From positions 2,480,001 through 2,544,000 of the forward strand of contig NZ_AP027361.1 of assembly GCF_030295915.1 (NCBI RefSeq): DNA of 64,000 nucleotides, written 5' to 3'. Position numbers and translations under genes: made by a program. Below are positions 41,585 to 51,345 of the stretch, piece after piece (position 1 is the stretch's first letter; each line of letters begins with the position of its first letter). The notes below the pieces were generated by a model. The model was given only the letters and a program-made list of their open reading frames with translations, was not told the origin of the DNA and made no database searches. Source of the DNA: Thalassotalea sediminis. GTDB lineage: Bacteria; Pseudomonadota; Gammaproteobacteria; Enterobacterales; Alteromonadaceae.

Positions 41585-43645
41585 TTACTTTAGCAGCGAC
41601 ATTAAATGACTATGATCATCAGTCCATATTACGGGTGCAATGTGCTCACGATGTATTGGCGTTTTCATTAATCGTACCCGAGCATTGTTTACCAAGGCTT
41701 TATTTTTTGTCAGCCAAACCCAATCAGTATCATGACTGATGCCTTCTTTTCCTGCTGTATGAAAATACACAAGTTCAATACCTAGTTTATTCGCTAAGCC
41801 TTGCATTAAAGGTAATAAATTCAAATGGCTATTAGAGATATGAACAGCAATAACACCTTGATTTTTTAAAATCTGTTGATAAAGCACCATAGCTTCAATA
41901 GTCAACAAATGTTGAGGAATACTGTCACCTGAAAACGCATCCAATACCAACACATCAAATGGTGATTGGCGTAAAGCGTCAAGCTGTTGTCTAATAGAAA
42001 TTCGTGCATCACCTTCAATAACATCAATTTGTGCGGCTGATTGTGAAAGATAAGTAAAATATTGCTGCGCAGCGTTAATGACCAATGGATTCAGCTCATA
42101 AAATATAAATTCATCTTGCGGTTTACCATAAGCGGCTAATGCGCCAGCACCTAAGCCAACAAAACCGGCCTTTATCGCTTTATCATCAACGGCTTGTCGC
42201 ATAAATTCTAGTGCTAATGCGCCCCCTGTACCTTGACGGTAATAACTCAAAGGGATGTGCTGCTGTGACTGTTCTAAATATTGCGTTCCGTGCGACGTAG
42301 TGCCATCAATTAAGCGACGTTCAGTTTGACCATCAATCTCAACATCTTTTATCGCTAATACTCCGTAAAAATTTCGCTGCTGGTAAATATCATTTTGCTG
42401 ATAGCTTTGTTGTAAAAAATAAAACATCGCAAAACTCACTAATGCCATGCCAGCCATTGAACCTATATACTTGAAGCCAAGCTGCGCTCGCCAGTAATGA
42501 ACACTCAGTAACACTAATAAAGCAACAAATGCGAGTGGAAATTCTAAGAATTGATCAAATACTTTACTGGCTACCAGTGCAACAAATAACGATCCTAAAA
42601 AGCCACCTAAAGCGATAATTAAATAGAAATGGGTCAAATGTTTAGTTGATGGTTTAGTACTAGCAAGTTCACCATGACAAATCATACAGCCACTAAAAAG
42701 TACCGCACTAAATAAAATAACTTGGGTAATAAAGTCGAATTGTGAGCCAATAAAATGCAAGAAAATAGCAATTACTGCACTAAAGGCAAACAATACTAGC
42801 CAATACCAACGGACATAGCAGTTTTTACTATGAAAACTAATAATAAACGTTAATAAATATAAGCATAACGGCAACACCCACAAAAATGGAATAGGCGCGA
42901 CATTTTGCGTGATCGCATTAGTTGTCGCCACTAAAAACACCACACCTAGCGATGACAATGCTAACCAAATTAGCGACTGCGTCATGGTAACTGCGTTATT
43001 ATCCGCTTCAATTTGTGCTCGCTCACTTAACGCCTCACTGGTGTTATAAACATTATGGTGGGCCACGTATGCATAGCTTTTGTAAATAAGATAAAGCATC
43101 AGCAATACATAGCCCGCATACAATGCAGACCACATCATCAGCTGATTTGAAACCGCAAAGTTTGGCTCAAAGACAAAGGGAAATGTCAGTAATGCTAGTA
43201 ACGAAGCAACATTTGACCATGAGTAAAGGTAGTAAGGCGCTTTGCCATGATTATTAACTGCATACCAGTGCTGTATTAGAGGGCCTGTTGTTGATAAGGC
43301 AAAATAGGGTAAACCAACAGCAAGGGTTAAATACACTAAAATCGATGCTAAAGGCGCTTGTTGATGCTCAAATATCAGCAAATCTTGCATGTTGCCTAAC
43401 GGTAAAACGATACAGCTAACTAATAGCATTGTGGCATGAATCACTAGTTGCTTTTTTGGTATAAACCATTTTGCCAGTGCGTGGCTATAGGCATAACCTG
43501 CCAACAGAAAAGCTTGAAAAAATAACATACAGGCGGTCCACACAGCTGCGCCGCCACCAAAATACGGTAAGATCACTTTGGCGATCAAAGGCTGAACTTG
43601 AAACAATAAAAATGCGCCAAGCAATACAACAATCAAATAATGCAT
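41585..43645 (-). CDS. Membrane-fused spermidine synthase-like protein
   Basis: The 686-residue protein has about twelve to fourteen membrane helices in its first 440 residues, followed by a spermidine-synthase-type methyltransferase fold. The latter has GFVGLGAGALAAYGKPQDEFIFYELNPLVI, then DVIEGDARISI and DVLVLDAFSGDSIPQHLLT. I chose the ATG at 43645, which starts MHYLIVVLLGAFLLFQVQPLI as in the family; a TTG at 43705 would add 20 residues. No ribosome site is evident for either. Whether it makes polyamines or exports a product is unknown. It stands alone on its strand. Confidence 0.75.
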   Translation of the reverse strand: MHYLIVVLLGAFLLFQVQPLIAKVILPYFGGGAAVWTACMLFFQAFLLAGYAYSHALAKWFIPKKQLVIHATMLLVSCIVLPLGNMQDLLIFEHQQAPLASILVYLTLAVGLPYFALSTTGPLIQHWYAVNNHGKAPYYLYSWSNVASLLALLTFPFVFEPNFAVSNQLMMWSALYAGYVLLMLYLIYKSYAYVAHHNVYNTSEALSERAQIEADNNAVTMTQSLIWLALSSLGVVFLVATTNAITQNVAPIPFLWVLPLCLYLLTFIISFHSKNCYVRWYWLVLFAFSAVIAIFLHFIGSQFDFITQVILFSAVLFSGCMICHGELASTKPSTKHLTHFYLIIALGGFLGSLFVALVASKVFDQFLEFPLAFVALLVLLSVHYWRAQLGFKYIGSMAGMALVSFAMFYFLQQSYQQNDIYQQRNFYGVLAIKDVEIDGQTERRLIDGTTSHGTQYLEQSQQHIPLSYYRQGTGGALALEFMRQAVDDKAIKAGFVGLGAGALAAYGKPQDEFIFYELNPLVINAAQQYFTYLSQSAAQIDVIEGDARISIRQQLDALRQSPFDVLVLDAFSGDSIPQHLLTIEAMVLYQQILKNQGVIAVHISNSHLNLLPLMQGLANKLGIELVYFHTAGKEGISHDTDWVWLTKNKALVNNARVRLMKTPIHREHIAPVIWTDDHSHLMSLLK

Positions 43646-43835
43646 AAAAAACAACGTAATATTGAAATACGTAAAACGAAATCGGATTATAAAGACATTC
43701 CACAAGAGATAAAACTAGCGAGTTGGTATCGTTATCACTTGTTAATATTATGTAACATATAAAATCGTTTAATGTTTGACTTGGTTTATCCCGTCAATAA
43801 CTATTGTTATACGTTATAAGGAGTTAATAACAACA

Positions 43836-44735
43836 ATGAAAATATCCCGCTTTTTATTAACAACAATACTGCTTTTACCATTATCGAGCGTGGTTGCAAG
43901 TGATTGTTTACAGCAGATCTCTATTGATGAACTGACACATTTAAAAACCAATAAGTTTAAAATTGATGATGACAGTACCCGCAACAAGTTAGCGCTATCA
44001 TTAGTCAGTTGTTTATCTCACCCAAATCCTAGTATTAGAGACGGTATTACTTATGAGGCCTATAATCATTGGCTGCGGAACGGGCTTCTTAATCAAAAGA
44101 CGATAAAAACACTATTAGTTACATTGCAGTCAATACTGTCAAACGTTTCCAAAGACACTCAAGGCTTCGAACAGCCATTTGCCGCTTTAGTGTTATCGGA
44201 AGTCGTCCGTGTTGATCGCATTACCCCTTATTTAAACAATGATGAAAGGCAAATTTTAATCGATATCACCACAGACTATATGGAAAAAATTCGTGATTAT
44301 CGGGGGTTTAATGTCAAAGAAGGTTGGCGACATAATGTTGCTCACACTGCTGATATATTCTTACAACTCGTACTTAACAAGTACATTACAGAACAGCAAT
44401 TCAAGCAAATTTTAGCGGCAATAAAAACACAGATAGCGCCAGACAATACGTTTTATACCTTTGGCGAGCCGAAGCGTTTAGCCATGCCATTTATTTATAT
44501 TGTTTTGCAAAATAAAATAGCGCTTGAAACGATTACACAATGGCTCAATGAAATCGCATCTTCTGCACCATTTGATAACTGGCAATCAGTATATAAAAGT
44601 GAACAAGGGTTAGCGAAATTACACAATACACGAAACTTTTTAAACAACGTTTATGTGATAACGCGTGATAGTAAAAACTCTCAACTTCAAGCCATTCAGC
44701 CAGCGTTGTTAGCGGCCATTAAGCGAGTTAACTAA
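43836..44735 (+). CDS. DUF2785-family exported protein
   Basis: The 299-residue protein has a signal peptide (residues 1-20, ending VVAS). The mostly helical body contains the DUF2785-type motif GWRHNVAHTADIFLQLVLN and ends in a helical segment. I chose the ATG at 43836, which has AAGGAG 12 nt upstream; an in-frame ATG at 43776 would put 20 residues in front of the signal peptide. Its function is unknown. Its 3' end overlaps the convergent membrane gene by 8 bp. Confidence 0.75.
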   Translation: MKISRFLLTTILLLPLSSVVASDCLQQISIDELTHLKTNKFKIDDDSTRNKLALSLVSCLSHPNPSIRDGITYEAYNHWLRNGLLNQKTIKTLLVTLQSILSNVSKDTQGFEQPFAALVLSEVVRVDRITPYLNNDERQILIDITTDYMEKIRDYRGFNVKEGWRHNVAHTADIFLQLVLNKYITEQQFKQILAAIKTQIAPDNTFYTFGEPKRLAMPFIYIVLQNKIALETITQWLNEIASSAPFDNWQSVYKSEQGLAKLHNTRNFLNNVYVITRDSKNSQLQAIQPALLAAIKRVN

Positions 44736-45426
44736 GTAATGACTGTGCCCTGCGCTTAGCGGCGATAGGGCTCACCTTTACCCACCAAAACAAATACATA
44801 ATGGCAATCTTGGTTAATGCGCTCGTTATCGCCAACACGAGTAATGGCCAGCCATTGGTGATTCCCATACTGAGAGCAAATGCAATTGTTGACATATCCA
44901 TCATGAAAATAAATTGACTCATTTTAATATCAACAGCGCCTGTTTCGCCTGACAATAAAATAACCTTAATTTGATGCAAGTAACCTTGCGCGATAAGCAC
45001 AGAGATAACCAATATCATCACTGTAGCAATATATTGCCCTTGATCGTCTATATCGCTTCCGACAAATAACCCCACCAATGCCAACAGTAACGTGCTAGTT
45101 GCGACACTAACACAGACAAAACTTTGCTTGGTTTTTCTCTCTCGCCAAATTTCGAATATGATAAGCAAGACCAACACTGCCGCGATCAGTCTTGGCCAAA
45201 CAATGTAATGATTAAAAGGTGATATTGAATAGCCATAAATAAAAAAAGATAAGTAAGCTAAGTAACTAACCGCAAATTGATTTAACGACAGCAATGCCGT
45301 TGCTTGCTCTTTGTTACGCTTAAGGTGTTTACGCTGCCAAATCGTTTGTAGCTGAGAAAAAACACCGAACAAACTCACAAAAATTAATACGCTGTTAAGC
45401 GCGCCAAAAAAGTCATATGCAGACAT
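44728..45426 (-). CDS. PQ-loop-like seven-helix membrane protein
   Basis: The 232-residue protein has about seven membrane helices arranged as two related halves. The first half has GVFSQLQTIWQRKHLKRNKEQATALLSLNQF and the second has QGYLHQIKVILLSGETGAVDIKMSQFIFM; both resemble the PQ-loop/SWEET pattern of a Gln-rich loop followed by a small helix. Transport of a small solute is a guess. It is monocistronic and convergent with the DUF2785 gene. Confidence 0.5.
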   Translation of the reverse strand: MSAYDFFGALNSVLIFVSLFGVFSQLQTIWQRKHLKRNKEQATALLSLNQFAVSYLAYLSFFIYGYSISPFNHYIVWPRLIAAVLVLLIIFEIWRERKTKQSFVCVSVATSTLLLALVGLFVGSDIDDQGQYIATVMILVISVLIAQGYLHQIKVILLSGETGAVDIKMSQFIFMMDMSTIAFALSMGITNGWPLLVLAITSALTKIAIMYLFWWVKVSPIAAKRRAQSLLS

Positions 45427-45689
45427 TTCACAACCATGTAAACACTATAATTGTCGACAATAATAATTAATTAAACCTAATTTATCTACATAAACGTAAC
45501 AAACCCGATGAATTTGTCGACACCAGGTTATATACAATATCGCCCCAACATAGTGCACCACACGTCGTAATCTTGTGCATAAAGTACTATAGGTACATCA
45601 TCTTAAATAATTTTATATATATAACAGATAGTTAACTTTAGGCGTAACTTTTGCAAATGCTTTAGATAAACAATTTTGTTGGAAAAAGT

Positions 45690-47030
45690 ATGAAAAGCCT
45701 TGAAGCGAATTTTGATGGTATTGTTGGCCCTACTCACAACTATGCTGGGTTATCAGAAGGGAATGTCGCCTCTTTATCTAATGCCAAAGCCAGCTCTAAT
45801 CCTAAGCAAGCGGCTCTTCAAGGGCTAAAAAAAATGAAAGCATTGCATGATATGGGGTTGGTGCAAGGTGTCATCGCACCACAAGAAAGACCAGATATAT
45901 ATGCGCTTAAACGCTTGGGCTTTACTGGCACTGATGCACAAGTTGTTGATGCCGCCTACAAAGTATCGCCAGCAATTCTGGCATCCTGTTGCTCAGCATC
46001 GTCCATGTGGACAGCCAATGCTGCAACAGTCTCTCCATCTGCTGATACGTTAGATGGAAAAGTTCATTTCACTGCTGCCAACCTAGCTAACAAGTTTCAT
46101 CGTTCATTAGAGCCTGAAACCACGACTAATATTTTACAAAGTATCTTTAACAATGATGACTATTTTTGCCATCATCAACATCTGCCAGATAACGAACATT
46201 TTGGTGACGAAGGTGCAGCAAATCATACGCGCTTATGTACACAATATACTGACACAGGTTTAGAAATATTTACCTATGGACGCAATGCCTTTCGCCGCAA
46301 TATGCCTGAACCAACCAAGTTCCCAGCAAGACAAACTAAAGAAGCAAGCCAAGCAATAGCCCGATTGCATGGTGTATCAGATAAAAACAGTGTATTTGTT
46401 CAACAAAACCCAGCCGTCATTGACCAAGGGGTTTTTCACAATGATGTTATCGCGGTCGGAAATCAAAACGTGTTGTTTTACCATGAACAAGCATACCTCA
46501 ACACCGCTGCATTTAAACAAGAAGTTATCGAAAAGTTTATGGGAGATTCGCTCTACTTTATTGAAGCAAGTACAGACGATGTATCAATCCAAGATGCGGT
46601 CAATACTTACTTGTTTAACACGCAATTAGTAACCCTGTCGAATGGAGAAATGGCAATAATTGCCCCAATGCATTGTCAGGAAAATAGACGGGTATTTGAT
46701 TATGTACAATCGGTTGTTGCTGCAGAAAACCCCATTACAAAACTCGCCTTTTTTGACGTTAATGAAAGTATGAAAAATGGCGGAGGCCCCGCATGCCTGC
46801 GTTTACGTGTCACGCTAACACCTAAAGAATTATCAGCCGTTAATTCAAACTGCATTTTGAATGACGATTTATATATCAAACTTGTTGCCTGGGTAAATAA
46901 ACACTATCGCGACCAGTTAGTGCTTAACGATTTACGCGATCCTCAACTCGTTATTGAATCAAGAACGGCACTAGATGAACTTACGCAATTGCTAGCGTTA
47001 GGCGCTGTTTATCAGTTTCAGCGTGAATAA
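45690..47030 (+). CDS. astB: N-succinylarginine dihydrolase
   Basis: AstB removes two ammonia and CO2 from N-succinylarginine to give succinylornithine in the AST arginine-degradation pathway. The 446-residue protein begins [21 protein letters not shown], a family hallmark. It also contains [11 protein letters not shown] and, near the C-terminus, [14 protein letters not shown] with the catalytic Cys. The other ast genes (astC, astA, astD, astE) are not in this window, so it is a separate transcription unit here. Confidence 0.97.
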   Translation: MKSLEANFDGIVGPTHNYAGLSEGNVASLSNAKASSNPKQAALQGLKKMKALHDMGLVQGVIAPQERPDIYALKRLGFTGTDAQVVDAAYKVSPAILASCCSASSMWTANAATVSPSADTLDGKVHFTAANLANKFHRSLEPETTTNILQSIFNNDDYFCHHQHLPDNEHFGDEGAANHTRLCTQYTDTGLEIFTYGRNAFRRNMPEPTKFPARQTKEASQAIARLHGVSDKNSVFVQQNPAVIDQGVFHNDVIAVGNQNVLFYHEQAYLNTAAFKQEVIEKFMGDSLYFIEASTDDVSIQDAVNTYLFNTQLVTLSNGEMAIIAPMHCQENRRVFDYVQSVVAAENPITKLAFFDVNESMKNGGGPACLRLRVTLTPKELSAVNSNCILNDDLYIKLVAWVNKHYRDQLVLNDLRDPQLVIESRTALDELTQLLALGAVYQFQRE

Positions 47031-47136
47031 ACGTTTAACCAGAATTTTATTAAAATTTAATGCTAATATTTTGAAAAGAATGAAAAACTTGATACGTTAA
47101 CGCTAATAACGATAGAGAGAATATTAGGATAGATTC

Positions 47137-47469
47137 TTGGATTATTCAGCTTGGATTAAAAAAACATTTCCTGTAACAAAAACAGTACCACAAGATACAA
47201 TTGAAGATTATGTTTCAGTGGCTAAAGCTAGCACTAAACTTTTAAGAGAGTCTGTAAAGGTAACCGCATTTTTACTTGTTGTTATCCCCTTTAATTTATA
47301 CCTAAATTACCTCACCAAAGGCACAGTATTTGGTCTAGCATACATACTGCTTAGCTTTACTTCTTTTGGAGTAGGCGGTTTTATAGCCCTTTATTTTGAG
47401 CAAAAAACAATAAAAAGTCGCCTAAGAAAAATCATCAAATCAAGGTATGAATGCCCTCCCGAAACTTAG
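47137..47469 (+). CDS. Hypothetical small membrane protein
   Basis: The 110-residue protein starts at a TTG with AGGA 9 nt upstream. Two hydrophobic segments lie at about 41-58 and 66-86, and a basic tail follows (KTIKSRLRKIIKSR). No family is recognised. It lies 106 nt after astB on the same strand but need not share its transcript. Confidence 0.6.
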   Translation: MDYSAWIKKTFPVTKTVPQDTIEDYVSVAKASTKLLRESVKVTAFLLVVIPFNLYLNYLTKGTVFGLAYILLSFTSFGVGGFIALYFEQKTIKSRLRKIIKSRYECPPET

Positions 47470-47485
47470 TTTCCGTAAACGCTGT

Positions 47486-47794
47486 TCACCTTTCAGTTAG
47501 ATTTTTCAACGCTGACAATCTCGAATCCCACTGATTTGTTAATTCAGCAATAAACTGCTCAGCTATTTTTAGCCTATGTGCATCAAGCGATACATGCGTC
47601 TCTCTGCCTTGTTTTGACAATGTCACTAAATTTGCTGATACCAATACTTGTAATTGTTTTCTAGCGCCCTGACGCGTTACACCTAAATTATGAGACAATT
47701 CACCAATAGTATTAACATCACCATTTGCTAACCGCTGAACCATCTCAAGCCTGACAGGGTCACCTAGCGCTTTATAAATATTAACAGCGTCCAT
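47486..47794 (-). CDS. ArsR-family winged-helix regulator
   Basis: The 102-residue protein has the pattern ALGDPVRLEMVQRLANGDVNTIGELSHNLGVTRQGARKQLQVLVSANLV, an ArsR-type helix-turn-helix. It lacks the Cys-x-Cys metal site, so it is unlikely to sense arsenic. It begins 4 nt after an SRPBCC gene, a common pairing in which the regulator controls its own operon. GGTAAATA precedes the ATG. Confidence 0.85.
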   Translation of the reverse strand: MDAVNIYKALGDPVRLEMVQRLANGDVNTIGELSHNLGVTRQGARKQLQVLVSANLVTLSKQGRETHVSLDAHRLKIAEQFIAELTNQWDSRLSALKNLTER

Positions 47795-47798
47795 TTAT

Positions 47799-48236
47799 TT
47801 ACCTTTTTAGAAACATTGCTAACTTATCGAGCATAAAGTCCCACCCCTCAACATTACCCTTATACGATGCTTCGATAACCTCAATAGGTAACTGCGCAAA
47901 CCCTGACTCAATAAGCGTTACCTTGCAGCTATTCGCTGATAATGCTTCAACATAAAACTCAACCAAGGTATTCGGCACCAATAATACATCGCCACTGTAT
48001 GGACTAGCGCCCGGCACCCAACGATAAGCAAAATATTCATGGGGTTTTGCATCTTCAACATAAACCTGACTTTTACCGCATTCGTCAAAATTAAATGCGA
48101 CTTGCTCGCCAACTTGATAGTTACCTTCTATTGATTCAGGGAACCACATTACGACTTGTTTAGGGTCAGCAATCGCAGAATACACTCTTTCTTGTGATGC
48201 ATTAATCAATATTTCTCGTTTAATCTCATTTTGCAT
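47799..48236 (-). CDS. SRPBCC (AHSA1/START-like) domain protein
   Basis: The 145-residue protein has the AHSA1-type core: REILINASQERVYSAIADPKQVVMWFPE, then GEQVAFNFDECGKSQVYVEDAKPHEYFAYRW, and a C-terminal helix (GWDFMLDKLAMFL). Such domains bind hydrophobic ligands. I chose the ATG at 48236; an in-frame start at 48299 would add 21 hydrophobic residues before the domain. It precedes an ArsR-type regulator in the same operon. The ligand is unknown. Confidence 0.8.
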   Translation of the reverse strand: MQNEIKREILINASQERVYSAIADPKQVVMWFPESIEGNYQVGEQVAFNFDECGKSQVYVEDAKPHEYFAYRWVPGASPYSGDVLLVPNTLVEFYVEALSANSCKVTLIESGFAQLPIEVIEASYKGNVEGWDFMLDKLAMFLKR

Positions 48237-48468
48237 AATTGTTACCGTTGTTATCGTGAGTACATAAAGTAAAGCATGGTATAAACAAAAAGCAACCATT
48301 TGGTTGCATAAATATTAATTTTTGCCAATAGATGAAACTAACCCTATGAATTAAATTAATAATTAATAATAAAAATTTCTTTATAGCTAATTCGTAACAG
48401 CCCTTGCTTGAATGTAGCATCCTTGTCACAATGAATTGTTATATAATCACAATAAAGAGAAACAGCAC

Positions 48469-50337
48469 ATGATCAGAAATGCACTCCTTGTCATCGCGTT
48501 TATATGTATTTGTATGCCCAATGTCTTTGCTGCTGAAGCAAATAACAAGCGCGCAGAATATATTCGTGAAAACTACGCAAAATATGAATATGAAATACCA
48601 ATGCGAGACGGTAAAACGTTATTTACTGCTGTTTATGTCCCCTATGATGTCAGCAAACCGTATCCGATTTTAATGCAGCGCACGCCTTATTCGGTTGGGC
48701 CTTATGGTATTAACAAATATCGTTCAAGCTTAGGGCCATCTGAAGCATTTGAAAAGGATGGCTTTATTTTTGTTTTTCAAGATGTTCGTGGACGCTTCCG
48801 CTCACAAGGTACCTATGACAATATGCGACCACAGGACGCTTATAAGCGGGGTAAAAAAGCCATTGATGATGCAACAGACACCTATGATACTGTTGAATGG
48901 TTAGTAAAAAATATCGATAACAATAATGGTAACGTCGGTATGTATGGGGTTTCTTACCCTGGTTACTATACGTCAGTTGCCTCCATCAATGCCCACCCTG
49001 CACTAAAAGCAATTTCTCCTCAAGCGCCTATTGCTGATTGGTTTTTTGATGATTTTCATCGAAATGGTGCTTTCGCATTACCCATGGCATTTGTTTTTTT
49101 TGACCGATTTGATAATTTCCCAACAGAAAAGCATAGTCATTGGCCAACCGGTCAAGACATGGCGACACATGATGGTTATCAGTTTTTTCTTGATTTAGGT
49201 CCGCTATCTAATGTAAACGACAAATACTTTCATCATAAACGTCCTTTTTGGGATGACTTAGTTAACCACCCAAATTATGACGAATACTGGCAATCACGTG
49301 ATTTGCTACAACACTTAGGCAACACAAAGCCCGCGACATTAGTTGTTGGCGGTTGGTATGACACTGAAGATTTGTATGGTCCTTTAAAAACCTATCAAAC
49401 CATGTCACACAACAACAAAAAAGATAACGTGCAGTTAGTCATGGGACCTTGGTATCACGGGCAGTGGAACCGTGGTGATGGCTCAAAAATGGGTGAGGCA
49501 GACAACGGCTTTAATACCAGTGCTTGGTTCCAAAAAAATGTGTTATTACCTTTCTTTAAAGAACATCTAAAAAAAGCTGACAGTGCAAATATCGCCAAAG
49601 CAACCATTTTTGATACCGGTGCAGATCGCTGGCATCGATTTGGCACTTGGCCACCAAAAGCCGCTAAAAAGCAAACACTGTATTTAACGGCTAACGAAAC
49701 AATTAGCAACGAAAAACCAACAGCAAAAACTAGCTTCTCAGAATATGTTAGTGACCCAAATAAGCCAGTACCACACTCTAAAGCAATTGGTCGCGGCTGG
49801 GATCGTCCATACATGGCAGAAGACCAGCGTTTTGCAGCGCGTCGTCCAGATGTTTTAATATTTGAAACTGCGCCATTAACGGAAGATTTAACATTAGCAG
49901 GTAACATCGACCTAAAGCTTAAGTTCAGCACGTCTCAAACCGCAGCAGATATCATCGTTAAGCTTGTTGACGTATTTCCTGCGAAAAATGAAAACACCAA
50001 TAAACTTGATAAAGAGCTTGGCAACCGTCATGAGTTGGTTAGATGGGGTTCTATTCGAGGTCGTTTTCGTGAATCAATGAGCGAGCCTAAGCCGTTTAAA
50101 GCTAATGAAGTAACACCGGTTAACTTTGAGCTGTATGACGTAATGCACACCTTTAAACGCGGTCACAAACTGCAAATTATGGTGCAAAGCAGCATGTTTC
50201 CTTTCTTAGATCGTAACCCACAAAACTATGTGGATAATATCTTTAAAGCAACAGCAACTGATTTTGTTAAAGCTAATCATCGTATTTACCATCAAGCGGA
50301 TCAAGCAAGTACCATTGAAATTTCAGTCATGAAATAA
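48469..50337 (+). CDS. Exported CocE/NonD-family hydrolase
   Basis: The 622-residue protein has a signal peptide (MIRNALLVIAFICICMPNVFAA). The catalytic triad of the X-Pro dipeptidyl-peptidase/cocaine esterase fold is visible: the nucleophile in GVSYPGYYTSV, the Asp in GGWYDTEDLYG, and the His in GPWYHGQWNRG. A C-terminal jelly-roll domain follows from about residue 440. I chose the ATG at 48469, which has AAAGAGA upstream; an earlier in-frame TTG at 48436 adds residues before the signal peptide. It probably cleaves acyl or glutaryl-amide type substrates in the periplasm. Confidence 0.85.
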   Translation: MIRNALLVIAFICICMPNVFAAEANNKRAEYIRENYAKYEYEIPMRDGKTLFTAVYVPYDVSKPYPILMQRTPYSVGPYGINKYRSSLGPSEAFEKDGFIFVFQDVRGRFRSQGTYDNMRPQDAYKRGKKAIDDATDTYDTVEWLVKNIDNNNGNVGMYGVSYPGYYTSVASINAHPALKAISPQAPIADWFFDDFHRNGAFALPMAFVFFDRFDNFPTEKHSHWPTGQDMATHDGYQFFLDLGPLSNVNDKYFHHKRPFWDDLVNHPNYDEYWQSRDLLQHLGNTKPATLVVGGWYDTEDLYGPLKTYQTMSHNNKKDNVQLVMGPWYHGQWNRGDGSKMGEADNGFNTSAWFQKNVLLPFFKEHLKKADSANIAKATIFDTGADRWHRFGTWPPKAAKKQTLYLTANETISNEKPTAKTSFSEYVSDPNKPVPHSKAIGRGWDRPYMAEDQRFAARRPDVLIFETAPLTEDLTLAGNIDLKLKFSTSQTAADIIVKLVDVFPAKNENTNKLDKELGNRHELVRWGSIRGRFRESMSEPKPFKANEVTPVNFELYDVMHTFKRGHKLQIMVQSSMFPFLDRNPQNYVDNIFKATATDFVKANHRIYHQADQASTIEISVMK

Positions 50338-50351
50338 CCTTGTCGTGCTAA

Positions 50352-50382
50352 GGCCACTTTCTTTCACACGAAAGTGGTCTTT
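50352..50382 (+). terminator. Terminator after the CocE-type gene
   Basis: The arms GGCCACTTTC (50352-50361) and GAAAGTGGTC (50370-50379) pair over 10 bp with one G-T pair and are followed by TTT. Confidence 0.75.
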
Positions 50383-50386
50383 AATA

Positions 50387-50407
50387 AATGGGGTCAGGTA
50401 CATTTAA
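50387..50407. repeat. REP-like repeat copy 1, flanking the RAYT gene
   Basis: The core ATGGGGTCAGGTACATTTAA matches the direct and inverted copies on the other side of the RAYT gene. It begins 4 nt before the gene's stop codon. Confidence 0.8.
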
Positions 50408-50410
50408 GCG

Positions 50411-51106
50411 TTAAGGTTCGGCAACAGATTTGGGTCTTCCTCTCAAACCTGAGTTAACCCGCTTTCCTGTTAACATTTCTATGGTCGATTTAAATTTATC
50501 GTCTCCTAACGTAATTCCTTTGTTTACGGAATTCCTAATGCATTGTTCATCACTCTCATTCATAGAAAATGTAAATAGCGTTTTATAGCTCATTTGCCTT
50601 TGTACATCAGATTGACCTAACGCGATATATTGTTCGTGCTGAGTACATAAACTAGAATGCTTTCCTAACGCATTTATTTGATAACTTGACCAAGGGTAAT
50701 TGGCCGGTTCTTTGACCATACCAGCCCTAACAGGGTTTAATTCGATATAACGATATACCTCTAATAAATAATTATTGTCCTGAACTAAACAGGATTTAAA
50801 CCTCCCTTCCCATAAACCTCCTGTCCTTTGATAACTGTGATTAAAGTATTGTACGTAACGCCTGCCCAATCCTTGCATCATTAAACTGACTCCCTTGGGT
50901 TTAACAGGAGTGCACAACAAATGCACATGATTGGTCATCAACACCCAAGCGTGAATTAAAACATCTGACTTATACGCATAATGCTTAAGCCAGTTTAAAT
51001 AGGCTTTATAATCTTTTTCCTGATAAAAACAGGATTGACGATTATTTCCGCGTTGAATAACGTGCTGTGGAATATTGGGTAAATCTAGTCGAGGTAACCT
51101 TGCCAT
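50411..51106 (-). CDS. REP-associated tyrosine transposase (RAYT, Y1_Tnp family)
   Basis: The 231-residue protein has the HUH-type metal motif in MTNHVHLLCTP and the catalytic tyrosine region in VYRYIELNPVRAGMV. These enzymes cut and join single-stranded REP hairpins and are domesticated relatives of IS200/IS605 transposases. I chose the ATG at 51106, which has AAGG 9 nt upstream; an ATG at 51115 lies directly against that site. The gene is framed by repeats with the shared core GGGGTCAGGTAC, so enzyme and substrate form one module. Confidence 0.93.
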   Translation of the reverse strand: MARLPRLDLPNIPQHVIQRGNNRQSCFYQEKDYKAYLNWLKHYAYKSDVLIHAWVLMTNHVHLLCTPVKPKGVSLMMQGLGRRYVQYFNHSYQRTGGLWEGRFKSCLVQDNNYLLEVYRYIELNPVRAGMVKEPANYPWSSYQINALGKHSSLCTQHEQYIALGQSDVQRQMSYKTLFTFSMNESDEQCIRNSVNKGITLGDDKFKSTIEMLTGKRVNSGLRGRPKSVAEP

Positions 51107-51199
51107 ACATATCATCCTTGATATTTATATAAAGCTTACAGTGTAGTTGACCTGTGAAATATTTCTCTGTGTAAACACATTAAATTGCAAATAGAAGGA

Positions 51200-51289
51200 T
51201 TAATGGGGTCAGGTACAATTTACTTATAAGCTAAATAAAGCAACGGTCTTTGTTTTGTATAATTTCGATAATGTACCTGACCCCATTAA
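51200..51289. mobile_element. REP-like inverted pair upstream of the RAYT gene
   Basis: TTAATGGGGTCAGGTACA (51200-51217) and its perfect reverse complement (51272-51289) are separated by 54 nt. Together with the third copy beyond the gene's 3' end, this is the expected substrate of a RAYT enzyme. Confidence 0.85.
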
Positions 51290-51291
51290 TT

Positions 51292-51330
51292 AAAAAAAGC
51301 CGTTAAATGTTAAACATCTAACGGCTTTTT
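51292..51330 (-). terminator. Terminator after the DUF6702-like gene
   Basis: The arms AAAAAAAGCCGTTA (51292-51305) and TAACGGCTTTTT (51319-51330) enclose a nested ATGTT/ACAT helix. On the minus strand it ends with seven T. Confidence 0.85.
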
Positions 51331-51345
51331 CATTTAACAATTAAC

